Shown piece by piece: positions 49,488 through 61,691 of a DNA stretch of 64,000 bases; positions within the stretch are counted from its first letter, which is position 1, and each line of letters opens with the position of its first letter. The translations under genes and the position numbers were made by a program. The DNA is from Syncephalastrum monosporum B8922 (lineage: Eukaryota; Mucoromycota; Mucoromycetes; Mucorales; Syncephalastraceae), in assembly GCA_000697355.1 (NCBI GenBank), contig JNEN01001240.1, forward strand, positions 62,001 to 126,000, given 5' to 3'. Under the pieces are notes generated by a model. That model did not search any database. It was not told the origin of the DNA and was given only the letters and a program-made list of their open reading frames with translations.

Positions 49488-49876
49488 AGCAAAATAAAAT
49501 AAACCGAATAACCTTGTCATAAATTCATGCAAAAGCTGCCTGTAGACATTGGAACTCATTGAACTCTGCAATTTAGTATGGTGAATAGTAAGGCGGGTGA
49601 ACAGATGATGAGAATAAAAAAAAAAAGTGCTACATAGCTCGGGGTGAGGCAAATCAGGTCAGAGCTCTTCCACACGCGCACACAAAAGGGTTGCAAGAAT
49701 GAAACTCAGCAAGGAAAATGAGCAAATCTTCGCGGGGCCCTCCACACACACACCCACAACCGGGAGTTGGAAGAAAGTGGGCAAAGAAAAAAGAAGAAAG
49801 AAAGCTGACCTTTTTGCGACACACGCCCCTTTGAACAAGTGGATCGATTGCAATCGAGAGAATCGTCGATTCATTT
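49488..49876. other. Intergenic region, 389 nt
   Basis: 3' flank of SF3B2 and promoter of the CreC-like gene, both on the + strand. No separate gene is supported. Confidence 0.35.
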
Positions 49877-52452
49877 ATGACAGACAGTGTACATACAAAA
49901 TAAACAAAGACACTCTATAGCATGTTGACAGTAATGCTTGTAACGTAGCCAGGGTCCTTGAGCTCCACGACGGGCAACTTCCTGACGAGGCGCCAGTCGA
50001 CGGGCGATGCACGATTCCGTGTTGGCGGCTTCTACCCGGCATCGACGCCGGAGCATGATTGCCATGGTTTCCAGGCGCCGGAAGGCATGTATCGTCTGAC
50101 GAACCAGGTGTTCTTCCGGTCGCTGGCGCCTCTCTTCAGCACAGGCACCACGGTCAGCCTCGTGTCGATCAAGTACAAAGAAGATCACCAGACGCTGCAG
50201 CGCTACGACCCACACCCGGGTGCGCGCTCCTTTCGCCCCAACGGCCGTGCGGAAGAAAGCGAGTCTTTGGAGGACGACGACGCACGCACGCCTTCGCTTT
50301 CGAGCAGCTCCTCCAGTTTTAATAACACGCATACGAATACAATCAGCACCTCTGCCACCGCACCCCATACGCTTACTTCACCCACTCTTAATAATAATAA
50401 CCATCATACCACTCCCAGTACGACTATCGCTACCACTACCGCTACCACCACTACTACCATTAGTACGAGTCCCACCGCTAGCAGCAGCAGCCATCAGCAC
50501 CTGTCCATACCAGAAGAACCAATACCCAAGCTCGGCTCGTCCCTCGAAGGCCCCTCCTTCCTCTCGTCGTCGCCCCCCACCCCGCCGCAGCAGCCTCTCC
50601 CATCGCCCACCTCCACCTTTTCCTTCCTCTCGCGGCCATCCTCCGTCAGCAAACGCACCCGACAGCACCGCATCACACGCACCCACTCCAGCTTCGTCTC
50701 GCGCATCGTCACCAACGCCAACCTCGCCAAAATCCTCGTCGCTCGCACCAGCGATGACACCAACCTCTTCTTCAACGTCGGATCCAACTTTGTCTGGATG
50801 GATGCATTCGGTCATCCCAAGGAGCCCTTGTCGCGCGTCATCTTCTCCAAGGCCTCGCCGCCCTGCCACGACGTCAACCTCTTGACCCGCGGCTCAGACC
50901 ATCTCGACGTGGTGATCGGCTTCACCTCGGGAGACATCATCTGGTTCGATCCGCTCTCCAACAAGTATACGCGCATCAACAAAGGCGTAAGTGAGATCCT
51001 CTGTGTCACACCCGTCCCACACTCATCACAGATTAGGGCGTCATGAACGGGTCTGCGGTCACCATGATACGATGGCTGCAAGGCTCAGAAAACCTGTTTC
51101 TGGTCGCATTCGAAGACGGATCGATGATGGTGTTTGACAAGGACAAGGAGGACGAGCCGTTCCATCCCGGCGATGCGACGTCCGTCGGAAAGCATTACAT
51201 GAGCCACAGACAACTCGTGCTCGACAACAAGCCAGTGTAACCATCCATGCTCCAATCTCTCTTTCTCTGAGCATGACCTTATTTTAACTCACATAACCCA
51301 TCTATTCTTATCCCACCTATGATGTAGCTTTCAGGTGACCAAGCCATCTGCCAGAGTTTCGATCAAATGTAATCCTGTGTCACATTGGAAAATCTCGGAC
51401 AAGTCCATTGCAGGTAAAGCATCAAAAATAAGCTCATACAAAACAGGGCACCTCGCCACCACGCGTAGCAATTTTTCGCGTGCTCATTATCTTTTTTTTT
51501 TCTGTCAGCGTTTGCCTTTTCGCCCGATTGCCAGCATGTGGCGGTTGTAGGCTACGATGGACTGCTCAGGGTCATTAATTTTGTGCAAGAGAGGTAAGAC
51601 ATAGCAGGAGAAACTGAATTGACTGTAATTGATCTTTCATTTATTTGATTTAGCTTGCACGACATTTACCAAGCCTACTATGGTGGCCTGACGTGTGTCG
51701 CCTGGAGCCCGGATGGACGGTACATTCTGGTGAGTCTATTGATCTCTCTCTCTCTCTCGTGCGCACGCGCGTCATTTATCGCGCAAATGACTGACAAAAG
51801 CGATTGAAAAAAAAATACAATTCATTTCTGTTATGCAGACGGGCGGTGAAGATGACCTCGTCACGATCTGGGCCTTTCGTGAACAACGCATCATTGCACG
51901 CTGTCAGGGACACAGCTCCTGGGTATGTACAAAATAGAAAGGGGAGTTCAGAACGCGGACTTACAAGACATGCGTAGGTCACGGGTGTCGCTTTCGATGC
52001 ATGGCGATCGGATGACAAAGTGTATCGATTCGCAAGCGTCGGTGAGGATTGCAAGCTCGTGCTCTGGGACTTTTCCGTCAATACCCTCCACCGACCCAAG
52101 GCAGTAAGTCCAAGCAATTGATAGAGAGAGAGAGATAAAAAAAAGGTAGAATGTGATAAATGATGATCGAGTAACCATGTGCCCCTTCTACTTTTTCAAT
52201 ATATTGCAGCGCGCCAATACCCGACACAGAGGTGCATCGGTTTCGTCGCACAACGCGCCGACTCATTTATTGAACGCGCCCACGATCCATGCCGTTGCAC
52301 CCAAGACCCAGGTCGCCTTTCTGCAACCGACGATGGTCAAAACCGTGCATGCCGACCCTTGCGTAGGGGTCTACTTTCGTGAAGAAGCCATTGTCACCAC
52401 CGATCGCAGGGGCCGCGTGAGCCTTTGGCAACGGCCACAACGCGCTTCATGA
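49877..52452 (+). CDS. creC: CreC/WDR20-like WD-repeat protein
   Basis: Nine exons (49877-49888, 49949-50986, 51037-51236, 51328-51413, 51509-51593, 51654-51729, 51839-51922, 51978-52103, 52210-52452) give 649 residues. In Aspergillus CreC binds the deubiquitinase CreB in carbon catabolite repression; WDR20 does the same for USP12/46 in animals. Matching blocks: [89 protein letters not shown] Thr/Ser/Asn-rich insert (about 115-230) splits the N-terminal part. The first exon (MTDS, 12 nt) is my proposal: no ATG occurs in the open frame of exon 2 before conserved sequence. Confidence 0.88.
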
Positions 52453-53022
52453 GTATAATAGCAATATAATAATCATAATAATAATGATAAAAAAAAAAAG
52501 AAAACCAAAGAAAACAGAGAACTTGTTTATTACGCCTAAGTGGTACAAACGATGCAAGGAGAAAAAAAAGGGGGAGATTGGGTAAAAGAGAAAGGCGGGA
52601 GAGGCCCAAAACGAAATACTCAAGAAAGAAAAAGAAGAAGAAACAAACAAACAGAAATAGAGACAGAGACAAAGTAAAAGAAAGGGAATTGGGCTAAGGG
52701 TATAGATGGTAGAAAAGAGGAAAAAGTAGTAGTGAACACTTACACGAGCAAAGAGCTGTAAAAGATGAGAGAGAGAGAGAGAAACAGGCGCATACCAGCC
52801 AGACAGAAAGGCAGACAGACGGTCATACACACACACGTGGGTTTCGGGTGGTCTGCATCCTTCTCTCACTCTCACTCTCACTCTCACTCCCTCGGTCGTG
52901 TTTGTGTCTCGTTAAAGTTCTCAGATTATACGGATGGATTTGGTATTGGCGGGGGGCTTGTTTCTTTCTTGAATCCGTATGGGCTCGCACTTGCACTTGA
53001 AGAGAGAGCGAGAGAGGGAGAA
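52453..53022. other. Convergent 3' flanks, GA-rich low complexity
   Basis: Purine-rich simple sequence (GAGAGA and CACTCT repeats) between converging genes. No gene is seen. Confidence 0.4.
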
Positions 53023-53696
53023 TTACAGCATGATGGCGACACCGGCAACGGCGGCCAGAGCCAGGAGGGTCTTGGTGGTCAGATCCAAGTACTTGGTGGA
53101 CGGGGCACCGGCAAACATGGACGACTCGCCGCCCTGGCTGCCCGAGCCGGTCTTGGACGCACTCGCAACCGACGAGGAGGCCTCGACAGGTCGGATCTCA
53201 ATGGGCACGGCCAGCTCGGTGTTGGTCGACAGGTCCTTGAACGCGACCTGATAGTTACCCGCACTCAGCGTCTTGGGGATGTTGTAATTGATCGAGTGCT
53301 CGTAGTACGTGTTGTTGCCGTTCTTCTTAATCGACCCGTCGTTCTTGGACACGTCCGCATTGTCAATAATCACCGTGGCATTGGCACTGCCGTTGGCAGA
53401 TGAAGACGATCCAGCAGAGGCAGGCTCCAGGACGATCTGCAGCTTGAGGGCTGTGTACGCACACACACACATAAACCAGTCAGTACATATGAAATATATG
53501 AGATAGGATGGAGATACTTACATGAGCTGTCGACATCCTGGAAGAGTTGGTAGGTGCACGGCAGGACCTGGCCAGCGACGTACGGGCCATTGGACACGGG
53601 CGAAGTGACGTTAAAGTTCTTCATGGGGGCGGTAAGCTGGGCTGACACCGACATGGCGGTGGCCAACAGTCCTGAGGCAACGGCAAAGAAACGCAT
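53023..53696 (-). CDS. GPI-anchored Ser-rich cell-wall protein (Kre9/Knh1-like N-terminal domain)
   Basis: Exons 53696-53522 and 53450-53023 give 200 residues. A signal peptide (FFAVASGLLATAMSVSAQ) precedes a beta-rich domain, FNVTSPVSNGPYVAGQVLPC, that fits the Kre9/Knh1-like N-terminal domain found in fungal Ser/Thr-rich GPI proteins. A Ser-rich stalk and a C-terminal hydrophobic tail (TLLALAAVAGVAIML) follow, typical of GPI attachment. It likely sits in plasma membrane or wall. An in-frame ATG four codons upstream (53708) is also possible. A second GPI protein follows in tandem. Confidence 0.8.
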
Positions 53697-53981
53697 GATG
53701 TCTGTCAAAAGCTGTGTATAATGTGTGCGTGTGTATATATGTGTGTGTGTATGTGTATGTGTAGCCGTCTACACAAAGAGGAAGGGAAGGAAGAGAAAAA
53801 GGAGTTGCAAAGTGAAGTCCAGGAACATCCCATTTATTTGATCTTCTGAAGGCGGTGTTTATTTTTTATTTTTTTTCTTTTGGCTTTTAGTTCAAAAATA
53901 GAATGTGGATCACTTTTTTTTTATTTCCCCGTGAAAAAAAAAAAAAGATTTTCGTTTCAGGTGACACAAATGCTTCTTGCT

Positions 53982-54739
53982 TTACGCAACAAGGTGGTAC
54001 AGACCACCTAGCAGAGTCATTCCGACAGCCAACATCGACATCTCCACCTTGATGCCTGCCGAGCTGGGTGCGGGCGACGCCTTCAGCGACGACGAGGCGC
54101 TGGCAATGCCTGAGGAGGCCGCGCTGGGAACCGCAGATGAGTATGCCGAATAGCCAGCGAAACTGCTGCTCACACCACTGGCCGCGGCAACTAATATGTC
54201 ACAAAGTTTAATCAGTGCACTTGTTTCTCTTTTGGCACACCATTCGAACGGGAACACTCACCCCCCGAGGCGGCACTGGTCTCCACATCCGACGCAGACG
54301 CCGTTGCGGAGGCATCCACAGAGGAGGCGTCATCTGAAACAGACGCCGACGCCGATCCAGAATCGTCGGAAGCTGAGGGCGTGGGCTGCGATCCGTCGCT
54401 GTCGCTCACCAGGGTCGACCACCAGTTGATGTCGGGCTGCGATGTCACGGCCTCGGGCAGGTCAGTAGCAGCCCCCACAGGAGCGTCCGAGGGGGACGCT
54501 TCATCGGCTGCTTGGCTGACGCTCGCATCACTTGCGTCTTCCGATCCGGCCGACGCAGCTGTGTCTGTTCCAATCGTGACAATCATCATATGGATAAAAA
54601 TGATAAAATTATCAGCTCATTCGTTCTGCAAATGTTGGCTTGGCGTGTTTATCGCTCGACCAAATAGAGTACCTTGCTCTTGTTGAGCCAGCACAAGGGC
54701 AGGCACCAATGCCAAAAGAGTAAAGGTCGTGAACTTCAT
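53982..54739 (-). CDS. Ser/Ala-rich GPI-anchored surface protein
   Basis: Exons 54739-54673, 54564-54262 and 54190-53982 give 192 residues. A signal peptide (MKFTTFTLLALVPALVLAQ) is followed by almost pure Ser/Ala/Asp/Val low complexity with one aromatic island (DINWWSTLV) and a C-terminal hydrophobic segment (MLAVGMTLLGGLYHLVA) for GPI attachment. No globular domain is present. It probably acts as an O-glycosylated wall or membrane mucin-like protein. It lies in tandem with another GPI gene but is not similar in its core. Confidence 0.75.
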
Positions 54740-55291
54740 AGTGTATGTGCGTATATGTGTTGTATATATGTCTCAATGAATGTGCAAAAGGAGGATAAGA
54801 GGAAGGAAGAGAGAGAGAAGGAAAGTTAAGATCCAAAGATGAGCGGCTTACAGCATGTTTATTTATACTACAGTACATCCACTCCTGCGTAACGAAAACG
54901 CCCCAGCCCTCGCATCAACATGATGATTGCTAGTGGCGGTAGTAACCATTGGAGTTGTGTGCGCAAAATCGTGGGTCCCAACGGAATCAAGAAATAAAAA
55001 CAAAAATGTTTGGCAGATCATCTCGTGGGAAGCACCGTGGGTTTGGGCTTGTTCGTTAATGAATGTGAGAGCAAGTGTACGTGTGGTGTGCGATAATCAT
55101 TGGACGTAAATAGAGAATTATATGAGAGGGACGGGGAGAAAGAGAGGAAGGGCACAAAAAGGAAGTAGGGGGGGTTGGGGCATGAAGTTTCCCCTGAAAG
55201 AGTTATATATATAAAACGAAGGGGGGCCTGTGGATTGTGTGTATTGGCGCTGATATCGGTAGGGTATACATACATACATATACAGGATGTT
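54740..55291. other. Intergenic region, 552 nt
   Basis: Promoter of the Ser/Ala-rich GPI gene and 3' flank of the RhoGAP gene. No gene is seen. Confidence 0.4.
54860..54867 (-). promoter_or_regulatory. Putative TATA box of the Ser/Ala-rich GPI gene
   Basis: On the minus strand the sequence is TATAAATA, about 120 nt upstream of the start codon at 54739. Confidence 0.4.
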
Positions 55292-57380
55292 CTAGCCATC
55301 GTTCAAGGAGACGGCCGATTTCTCCTTGTCGTCATGCGCAAGAAAGGGATTGGTCCGGATAGCCGCTTCCTTTTCCTCCTGTTGCATCTGCTCCGCGAGT
55401 TCCTGGTCCTTCTCTACCTGCAGGAATTGCTGCCACAGACGTTCCAGTTCCGAGTCCTCAAAACTAGGCAAGTCATCATCCTCATCGGTATCGTCATTGT
55501 ATGCGTAAGGCTCAGCCGGGTCCGTTTCCTCGAACCGGCTCGAGATACTCATCATGGACGCTGCGTCTTGCTGCTGCTGCTGTTGTTGTTGTTGTGCGTC
55601 GTCGTCATGGGGCGGGAAATACTCGCTATTGTTCAGCAAACTCCGTGGCGTGCTGCCAGAGTCGTTGCGCCACTTGCGTGTGATCAGGTCGCTCCACTGA
55701 GACATGAGAGACGGGTCGTTCAGCATGGCTTCTTCGCTATCGTCACCCGTTTCTCCTTTTTGCCCTTCTTGCTCCTCTGGCACCGTTTCATCTTCTTCGT
55801 GGCTCCGGATACCGTCCCAGAGCATCGTCGAAAACGCAAACAAACCTACACAGAATACAGCTGTGTTCAGGCCGTTACGCCACGTCATGGCCTGGTAAGC
55901 GCCAAAGCCTCCACCAAGCGCGCCGAGCACGGCGACAGCTACGATCACCCACGAGGGGATCCTGGACGCATGCTGTTGCCATGCATCTTGATAGCTGCTA
56001 AGCAACGACACACCCGGGCGAGCCGAGAGGGGCGATCGGCTTACGACGGCCCGGGGCGTCGAAGTCTCACATGCCTCGTCCTCGTCCTCGTCCTGGATGG
56101 TGTGGTCGAGCTTGGAGGAGAGCAGCATTGTGGCGGGGGTCCTGACATCGGTGCCCGAATCGATCATTGAGTCACCGCGTTGGCGGCGTACGCCCTTCAT
56201 GTCCAATGGGGGCGGCACCTGATATTGTTTACCGGGCTGACCCTCATTTTGCAACTTGGCCCAATCGGGCAAACTGGGCACGGCCGGAAGGTCCTTGTCT
56301 TTTTGGACGAGCGTGTCCGTTGGTGAGCAGGGTGCGGACGACTTGCGCACGACTTGCATCGTAAACAAGGCCTGAAACTCGATCAAAAACTCGAGCACGC
56401 GCTGTGAGATCTTGTACTGCACCGGCGTGTTGTGTGCAGGGTGGCTCAGTATGGCGGGGCAGAAGACGGCGGCGAGGTTGCAGACATCCATCTTGGTCTC
56501 AGCCGCGTGAGCTGCGAACAGGTGGAGCATATCAAGTAAATAGAGCAGGAGCTGCTGATGCGCAAGCGGGAGTTTCTGGATCAATTCTTGATAGGCACTG
56601 ATTTGCTGCTCAGTCGACTTTTGTGCCTTGTCGCCTACAGAAGTCAGGGTTTATGCATAAGCACGTCGACACGCATACAAATGAATGAAGAAAAATAAGA
56701 AAAAAGAAACTAAAAATAATAATGGGCTCGTGCGTCATTTTTGAAGGTGTCTTTATCACTTACTCATGACGTCGCGAAAGGCTTGATAATATTTGTGGGT
56801 AATGACAGGGTCGGGGAGCTGGTTCAAAAAGCGGCGCATCAGTGTGGCAACATCGTGAACGGTGTTGCCTTCCCAGTCGACGTTGGCACCGTAACCGCGG
56901 ATTGGATCGTCAAACACTTGTTGCAACGCTGCGACGCGTTTTGCACTCCCCGACAATCGAAAGATGCCTTCGGTTTGAAGTGCTGAAAAGCCCGAAAGAG
57001 GGTCATATGAGCCAAGACAGATAGATAGGATAATGTTCATATATATATGTATATGCATGTATGTATATACCGTTTTGCTTGAGATAATAGCCCGTCTTGG
57101 CTACCAACGTCGGAATGGCGCCGGCCTGTCGGTAGACGACCGCGTTCTCATCTTGGTAACTGATCGAGTAGCGTGCATACTGAATGGAATCGACCAATGG
57201 CACACCAAACACACCTGTCGCGTTGTTTATCTATCTCAGTTGGCTGGACTCTCTGTCATAATGCTGTATGTCACCTTGATTGGAAGCGGGAGCAATTTTA
57301 CGAGTAGCGGCGTGGTTGTGGCCGACTTTACGTTTCAGCCATGCACTGAACGAGCGTCTTTTACTCAGAGTGCCTGTCAT
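55292..57380 (-). CDS. RhoGAP-domain protein with C-terminal membrane segments
   Basis: Four exons (57380-57275, 57214-57071, 56982-56764, 56634-55292) give 603 residues. The RhoGAP domain (about 36-250) has VFGVPLVDSI, the arginine finger R92 in TEGIFRLSG, and CNLAAVFCPAIL, so it should stimulate GTP hydrolysis by a Rho/Cdc42 GTPase. Unusually, two hydrophobic helices (about 384-403 and 413-431) follow, then an acidic tail with a poly-Q run. It therefore looks tail-anchored in a membrane. The N-terminus (MTGTLSKRRSFSAWLKRK) is basic; its ATG gives correct splice phase into the domain. Confidence 0.87.
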
Positions 57381-58387
57381 ACGGGGTATCAAGGGAAAGA
57401 GGATAGACTGATTGAATCACGAAAGAAAAGGAAAAAGAAAAAAAAATACTCGAGCAAAAAGTCTAAACGGAAGGAAAAGGAAGATGATGAAGGTTAAGTA
57501 ATAAAAACGAACTATACCATATTAAACGTGTTTGCCTTTATCCTGGGCTTGAGCCTCTAGTCGAAAAAAAGCAATCGACCTTAAACAATAATGTTACACT
57601 TCACTGCCCAATTCGAGCGCATGCATGACGCACTCTGCACAACAGAAATAGATACTGGCTGGGTCATAGGGCAGAGACACATCCTTCCATCTCGCAAGAA
57701 TTTAATAACATAAATACATCATCTCTATCAGTAGTGGCGAGAAGCAAGGACGAGCGTTGAATAAGGCCCTATTATGTAACAATAACAATAAACAACTGTA
57801 CACTCCTGTTAGTCACACATCCATCCACCGTAGTATCTATATCTATATCTATATATTCAGGCGAGAATCGGCATACCAGAAGACAATTTGAGAGGACCGA
57901 AAGGCGGAGCGACCGACGAGAACAAACCGACCGCACGACGCAGAACTTGAATACAAAACGCTGGAGACGGGTATCTTCAGGCTTTAACCAACAGGTGTCG
58001 CCCGACAATTTAACCGGTCGTAGACTCGCAGAGACGCTCGAGCATGCGAATGCACTTAAGCGGTCCACAAAGGCGAATGATGTACCCAGCATAGAAATTT
58101 TTTATATCAGGCACACCATTAACCGATAGGCTTCTCAACGCTGGGCGATGGCAGCTGCACTGGACCGTTGCTTCGATTCAAAGAATAACAGGGTAGAGAT
58201 ACGTATTAGGCGATGCGTATTTATTTACAAGAAGATGAGGATATATAACAATAATAAATTCTCTCTCCTGTCAGCGCATCACGGGCGAAAAAAGAAAGTT
58301 GAGAAACAAATCAATCTGTCTCAGCACCAACAAGTTCATCAAGAAAATGCAAAAAAAGATGAAAAGAATTCAGCTAGGACTGAACGC
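57381..58387. other. Intergenic region, about 1 kb
   Basis: Between the RhoGAP start and the SNU13 stop, both on the minus strand. A short coding-looking stretch at about 57594-57695 (-) has a CxxC but no exon partners. No gene is supported. Confidence 0.35.
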
Positions 58388-59065
58388 TTAGATCATGAGC
58401 TTCTCGATCTGGTTCTTGATCGACTGGATCTGGGGCTTGAGGTCGGAGCCCTCGTTGGTGGTGATCGAGGTCGACACGACGGGGCGGGACACACCGCAGG
58501 CACGGCCAAGGGCGGTCTTGGAGGGAACGAACACGTAGGGCACGTTCTTGTCCTCGCAAAGAAGGGGAAGGTGGAGCAGAATCTCGAGGGGCTCGGTGTC
58601 AGCTAATAAGCGAATGCTTTATCAGTCGCATGTTCATACAAGAGACGCCATTCGTTCGATGGATTCGCAGATAGCAGAGCAGTAGCAGATGGAAATCGTG
58701 TCAGTAAGACTAATCGTTAACTAATCCACGAAGCTGTTTTGTGTCATGTATAGGCATTCTCATCACATGGAACTTCCACTTGCTACTGCATGCTACCTAG
58801 AACCAACCATCAAGGGTAAAACAAACAAAGAGACTTACCAGCCATGACGATAAATTCCGAGATACCACGGTTCAGGGTCTTGGTCGCCTCGTTGGCACCC
58901 TTCTTGAGCTGCTTGTAATGGGAAGCCTGCTGGACCAGATCAAGGATCGTGTTGGTCAGGGTAGCATCGGCAAGAGGGAAGGCCTTGGGGTTAGGAGCAG
59001 ACTACACAAACGCACCCGGAAACGTTAGCAAAAGACCATCTTCCATCCATCGCGTGGCTTACCAT
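58388..59065 (-). CDS. SNU13: U4/U6.U5 snRNP and box C/D snoRNP protein Snu13 (15.5K)
   Basis: Exons 59065-59063, 59001-58839 and 58602-58388 give 126 residues, exactly the length of yeast Snu13. This L7Ae-family protein binds K-turns in U4 snRNA and box C/D snoRNAs. Conserved blocks: [47 protein letters not shown] (described in parts), [14 protein letters not shown], and C-terminal [14 protein letters not shown]. The first coding exon consists only of the start codon ATG followed by GTAAGC, a structure that simple gene finders would miss. Confidence 0.93.
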
Positions 59066-61127
59066 TGTGGAAAGGTGTCAAAAAGAAAGAACAACGACAA
59101 AAATTTTTTTACTTCGGCTTCGCCCTCTCAAAAAGGAATTCAAAGCGGCTTTTCAATCTCTATTGGCTGTCACACACACACATCTCCTTCTCTCAGCTGT
59201 CAGCGCTCCTATCGAAAAGAGCGGAAAGCGGAAAACGGATGGGACAAGAAAAATATACTGTATCAGAGCAATGGAACCAAGCCAAAATGAGCGTTACTGT
59301 AAATACTTAAACTGACGAAATAGTTTGAATGATCACCACATGTTTTATTTTGTATATGTATGTGAGTCTGTGCGGCTGAAACTTATTGAACTGATTCGTA
59401 GGTTTCCTCTGACTTGCAGATTACATGTACGCCATGCCGTGCTGTTGCTATGGGTGGATAAAATCAAAGTACTGGTATTGTTGGGCTGTCAAGTAGAAAT
59501 CTTTGACCACGTAGGTCTTTGCGACCTCGCTTACAGCCAAAGTCCATGTTAGCATGGTGTGACTCAGCTGAAATATGTCAGAGGCTGCTTGTATTTCTTG
59601 TACTTGTACTTGGTCCCGTCCCTCGCGAGATATCCGTCCTTGATGGTTTGATTACCTGGTTTAGAGTCTCATGCATGCGAGTTTGCAATCGCATGTGCTT
59701 GAACGTACCGAGCTTTTTTCAACGGGAAGCACACTGCGCGATCCGGGGTGGCTATCAGATCACAGACGATCGCTGTGGGCATACCCAGCTCAGTGACTGC
59801 TCAGGAGCACAATCGTGAGTGAAGGACCACCGTAATCTGAAATGGGAAGAGGTCGAAGAGGACCCTCTGCTGTCTTCCTATGTCTCGCATGTGTCTATAT
59901 TTAACGATTGCCTGCGAGAATAGGATAATAATATGAAAAGGTTAATGGGCTATGACGATACGCGGCATAGCCTTATACCCTGTTATATACTTATCCCCTT
60001 CTGGCAGGTAATTGCCAAGTCTTAGAAACGATATCAATACGCGAGAAGTAGAATAAATAATAAAACATCATCTTATCTATTCTTTTGTTTCCTTTACAAT
60101 CCACCTGGCTCTGGCCTATCAGCAAAAGAATTCCGACCAGCTCAACTCCCAGGAGCACTCAACTCACCAGGAGCAAACTTCCCCGGCAATCCCGCGCGGA
60201 CAGGGACCAACGCGAACACCACTACTCTGACTTGACCCATTTTAGGAGCTCGGCCAATCATAATGCGGCAATTGCCTGTGCGTCGTCTGACCTGCCGGTT
60301 TCTGGAGGTTACACACGCTCTGTTGGAGCAGATCCGTCGTTCTGTGCCAAAGGCATTGAACTGAGTTTTTTTTTTTTTGTAAAGCCTGCTTGCCTGTCGA
60401 TTTATGATGCAGTATCGTCATGTCATATCGTTTTACATGCATATGGAAAAAAGAATCCTTGGGACTACTGTGGTTGGGCTTACGTTACCTCGGGAGAGCT
60501 ACTAAACAAGCTGTCTTATCAAGTGCTTCGCAGGTCAGAATTCAACCGTAGACCAGCGACTTTGTCGTCGCTTACTTACTATCGTGTATTAGCCAAGCCG
60601 TATCATGCATGCAATGACTAAAAGCTACTCCGATCTTTATGCGAAAGGAAGTTAGTTCACTGCAGAGGTAGAAGCATTCGAGTGCTTCAAATGGAGTTGC
60701 CATCCTTCAAGGGCTCCTCGTCACGGGCACTACCACCAATGTACACTGCTTGACACTGCTTGACAGCATTTCTCTAGTGATGAGATGGTCAATTCGCAAT
60801 TACCTGTAACCCATTGCGTTTGAGGGATATGACTCGATAAGGCAACTAAGGACGCGTATGTTTAGAGTCGTGTATCTCATGAATGGAACAAGGCAGCCTC
60901 TGGTTCTTTCACTGCAGGTGCATAATTTCATGCATCATGTAATATGACAACAAAGGAGAGTAGACAGTTTGGACCCAGGGGGGTTGTATGGGTAAAAGGC
61001 AGGGTACTTATATCCTTTCAATATATAGTAAACAAACTCAAATAACAAACTACGGATGATAATATAAAAAGGAACGAATCAAGGAATAGGAAGGGAAAAA
61101 TAGATCGAAAGTTATGATATGCAGGTG
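59066..61127. other. Gene-poor region, about 2.1 kb
   Basis: No supported gene. One 178-codon open frame (60085-60621, +) is low-similarity and includes a poly-Phe run from a T homopolymer. This may be old transposon debris, but no family motif is visible. Confidence 0.35.
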
Positions 61128-61486
61128 CTAAAACGGAGGCTGGTACACGTTGACCCAACCGCAAGTATAGCACTCATATAGTTGCTTGGTAGGGCCGCAT
61201 GGTACAAGGGGGATAAAGCTATCACAGTATGTAGAATATAATATACTCTTAGTATACCGCATACGTTAGCGCTTACCCGTCAAAGTGTCGCTTACCAAAA
61301 TGTGAAGCACTCGTTTGCCTTCACGAGATAGACATCACGCGCTGAGCAATTGGGGCAAGTCCAGACATTGTGACCCGATTTGCGTTTAAAGTTGTCGAAC
61401 CCAACTATATAGGAATGGCGGTCAGTGCTCTTCATTCATGAGAGGTGAGAGGCGCGTTGGAATTTACATGTGAAGCAAAAGAACAT
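61128..61486 (-). CDS. Small zinc-ribbon protein (zinc_ribbon_15 type)
   Basis: Three exons (61486-61468, 61404-61296, 61218-61128) give 72 residues. The start MFFCFTFGFDNF, the pair CPNC near residues 22-25, the hydrophobic ECFTFCFIPLVPCGP, and the second pair in YECYTCGWVN match the small zinc-ribbon family whose members have a WFxxFFIPxIP-like core between two CxxC knuckles. Function unknown. The exon is too short for ordinary gene calling; all phases agree and the length fits the family. Confidence 0.72.
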
Positions 61487-61691
61487 AAGGAGAGGGAAGT
61501 GCCAAATAAACTGAAGAAGAGGAAGGCAGGAGTAGAGACAGAGAGAGAAGTAGAGAGAGAAAGAGGAAGAGAGGAAGAAGAGACTATTTTAAATGAGAAA
61601 AAGAAAAGCTTCTTAGGTTTCCAGAGTTGCACATGGAACGGGTGAGCGTGGTTTCGCAGCTCGCACACAGCGGTTGCAGGAAATAAGAAAA

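Noticed and set aside
57594..57695. Short minus-strand stretch reading DPASIYFCCAECVMHALELG
   Set aside because: It looks like a C-terminal exon, but no partner exon or start was found upstream in phase.
60085..60621. 178-codon + strand open frame with a poly-Phe run
   Set aside because: No recognisable domain; the run comes from a T homopolymer and no flanking exons fit.
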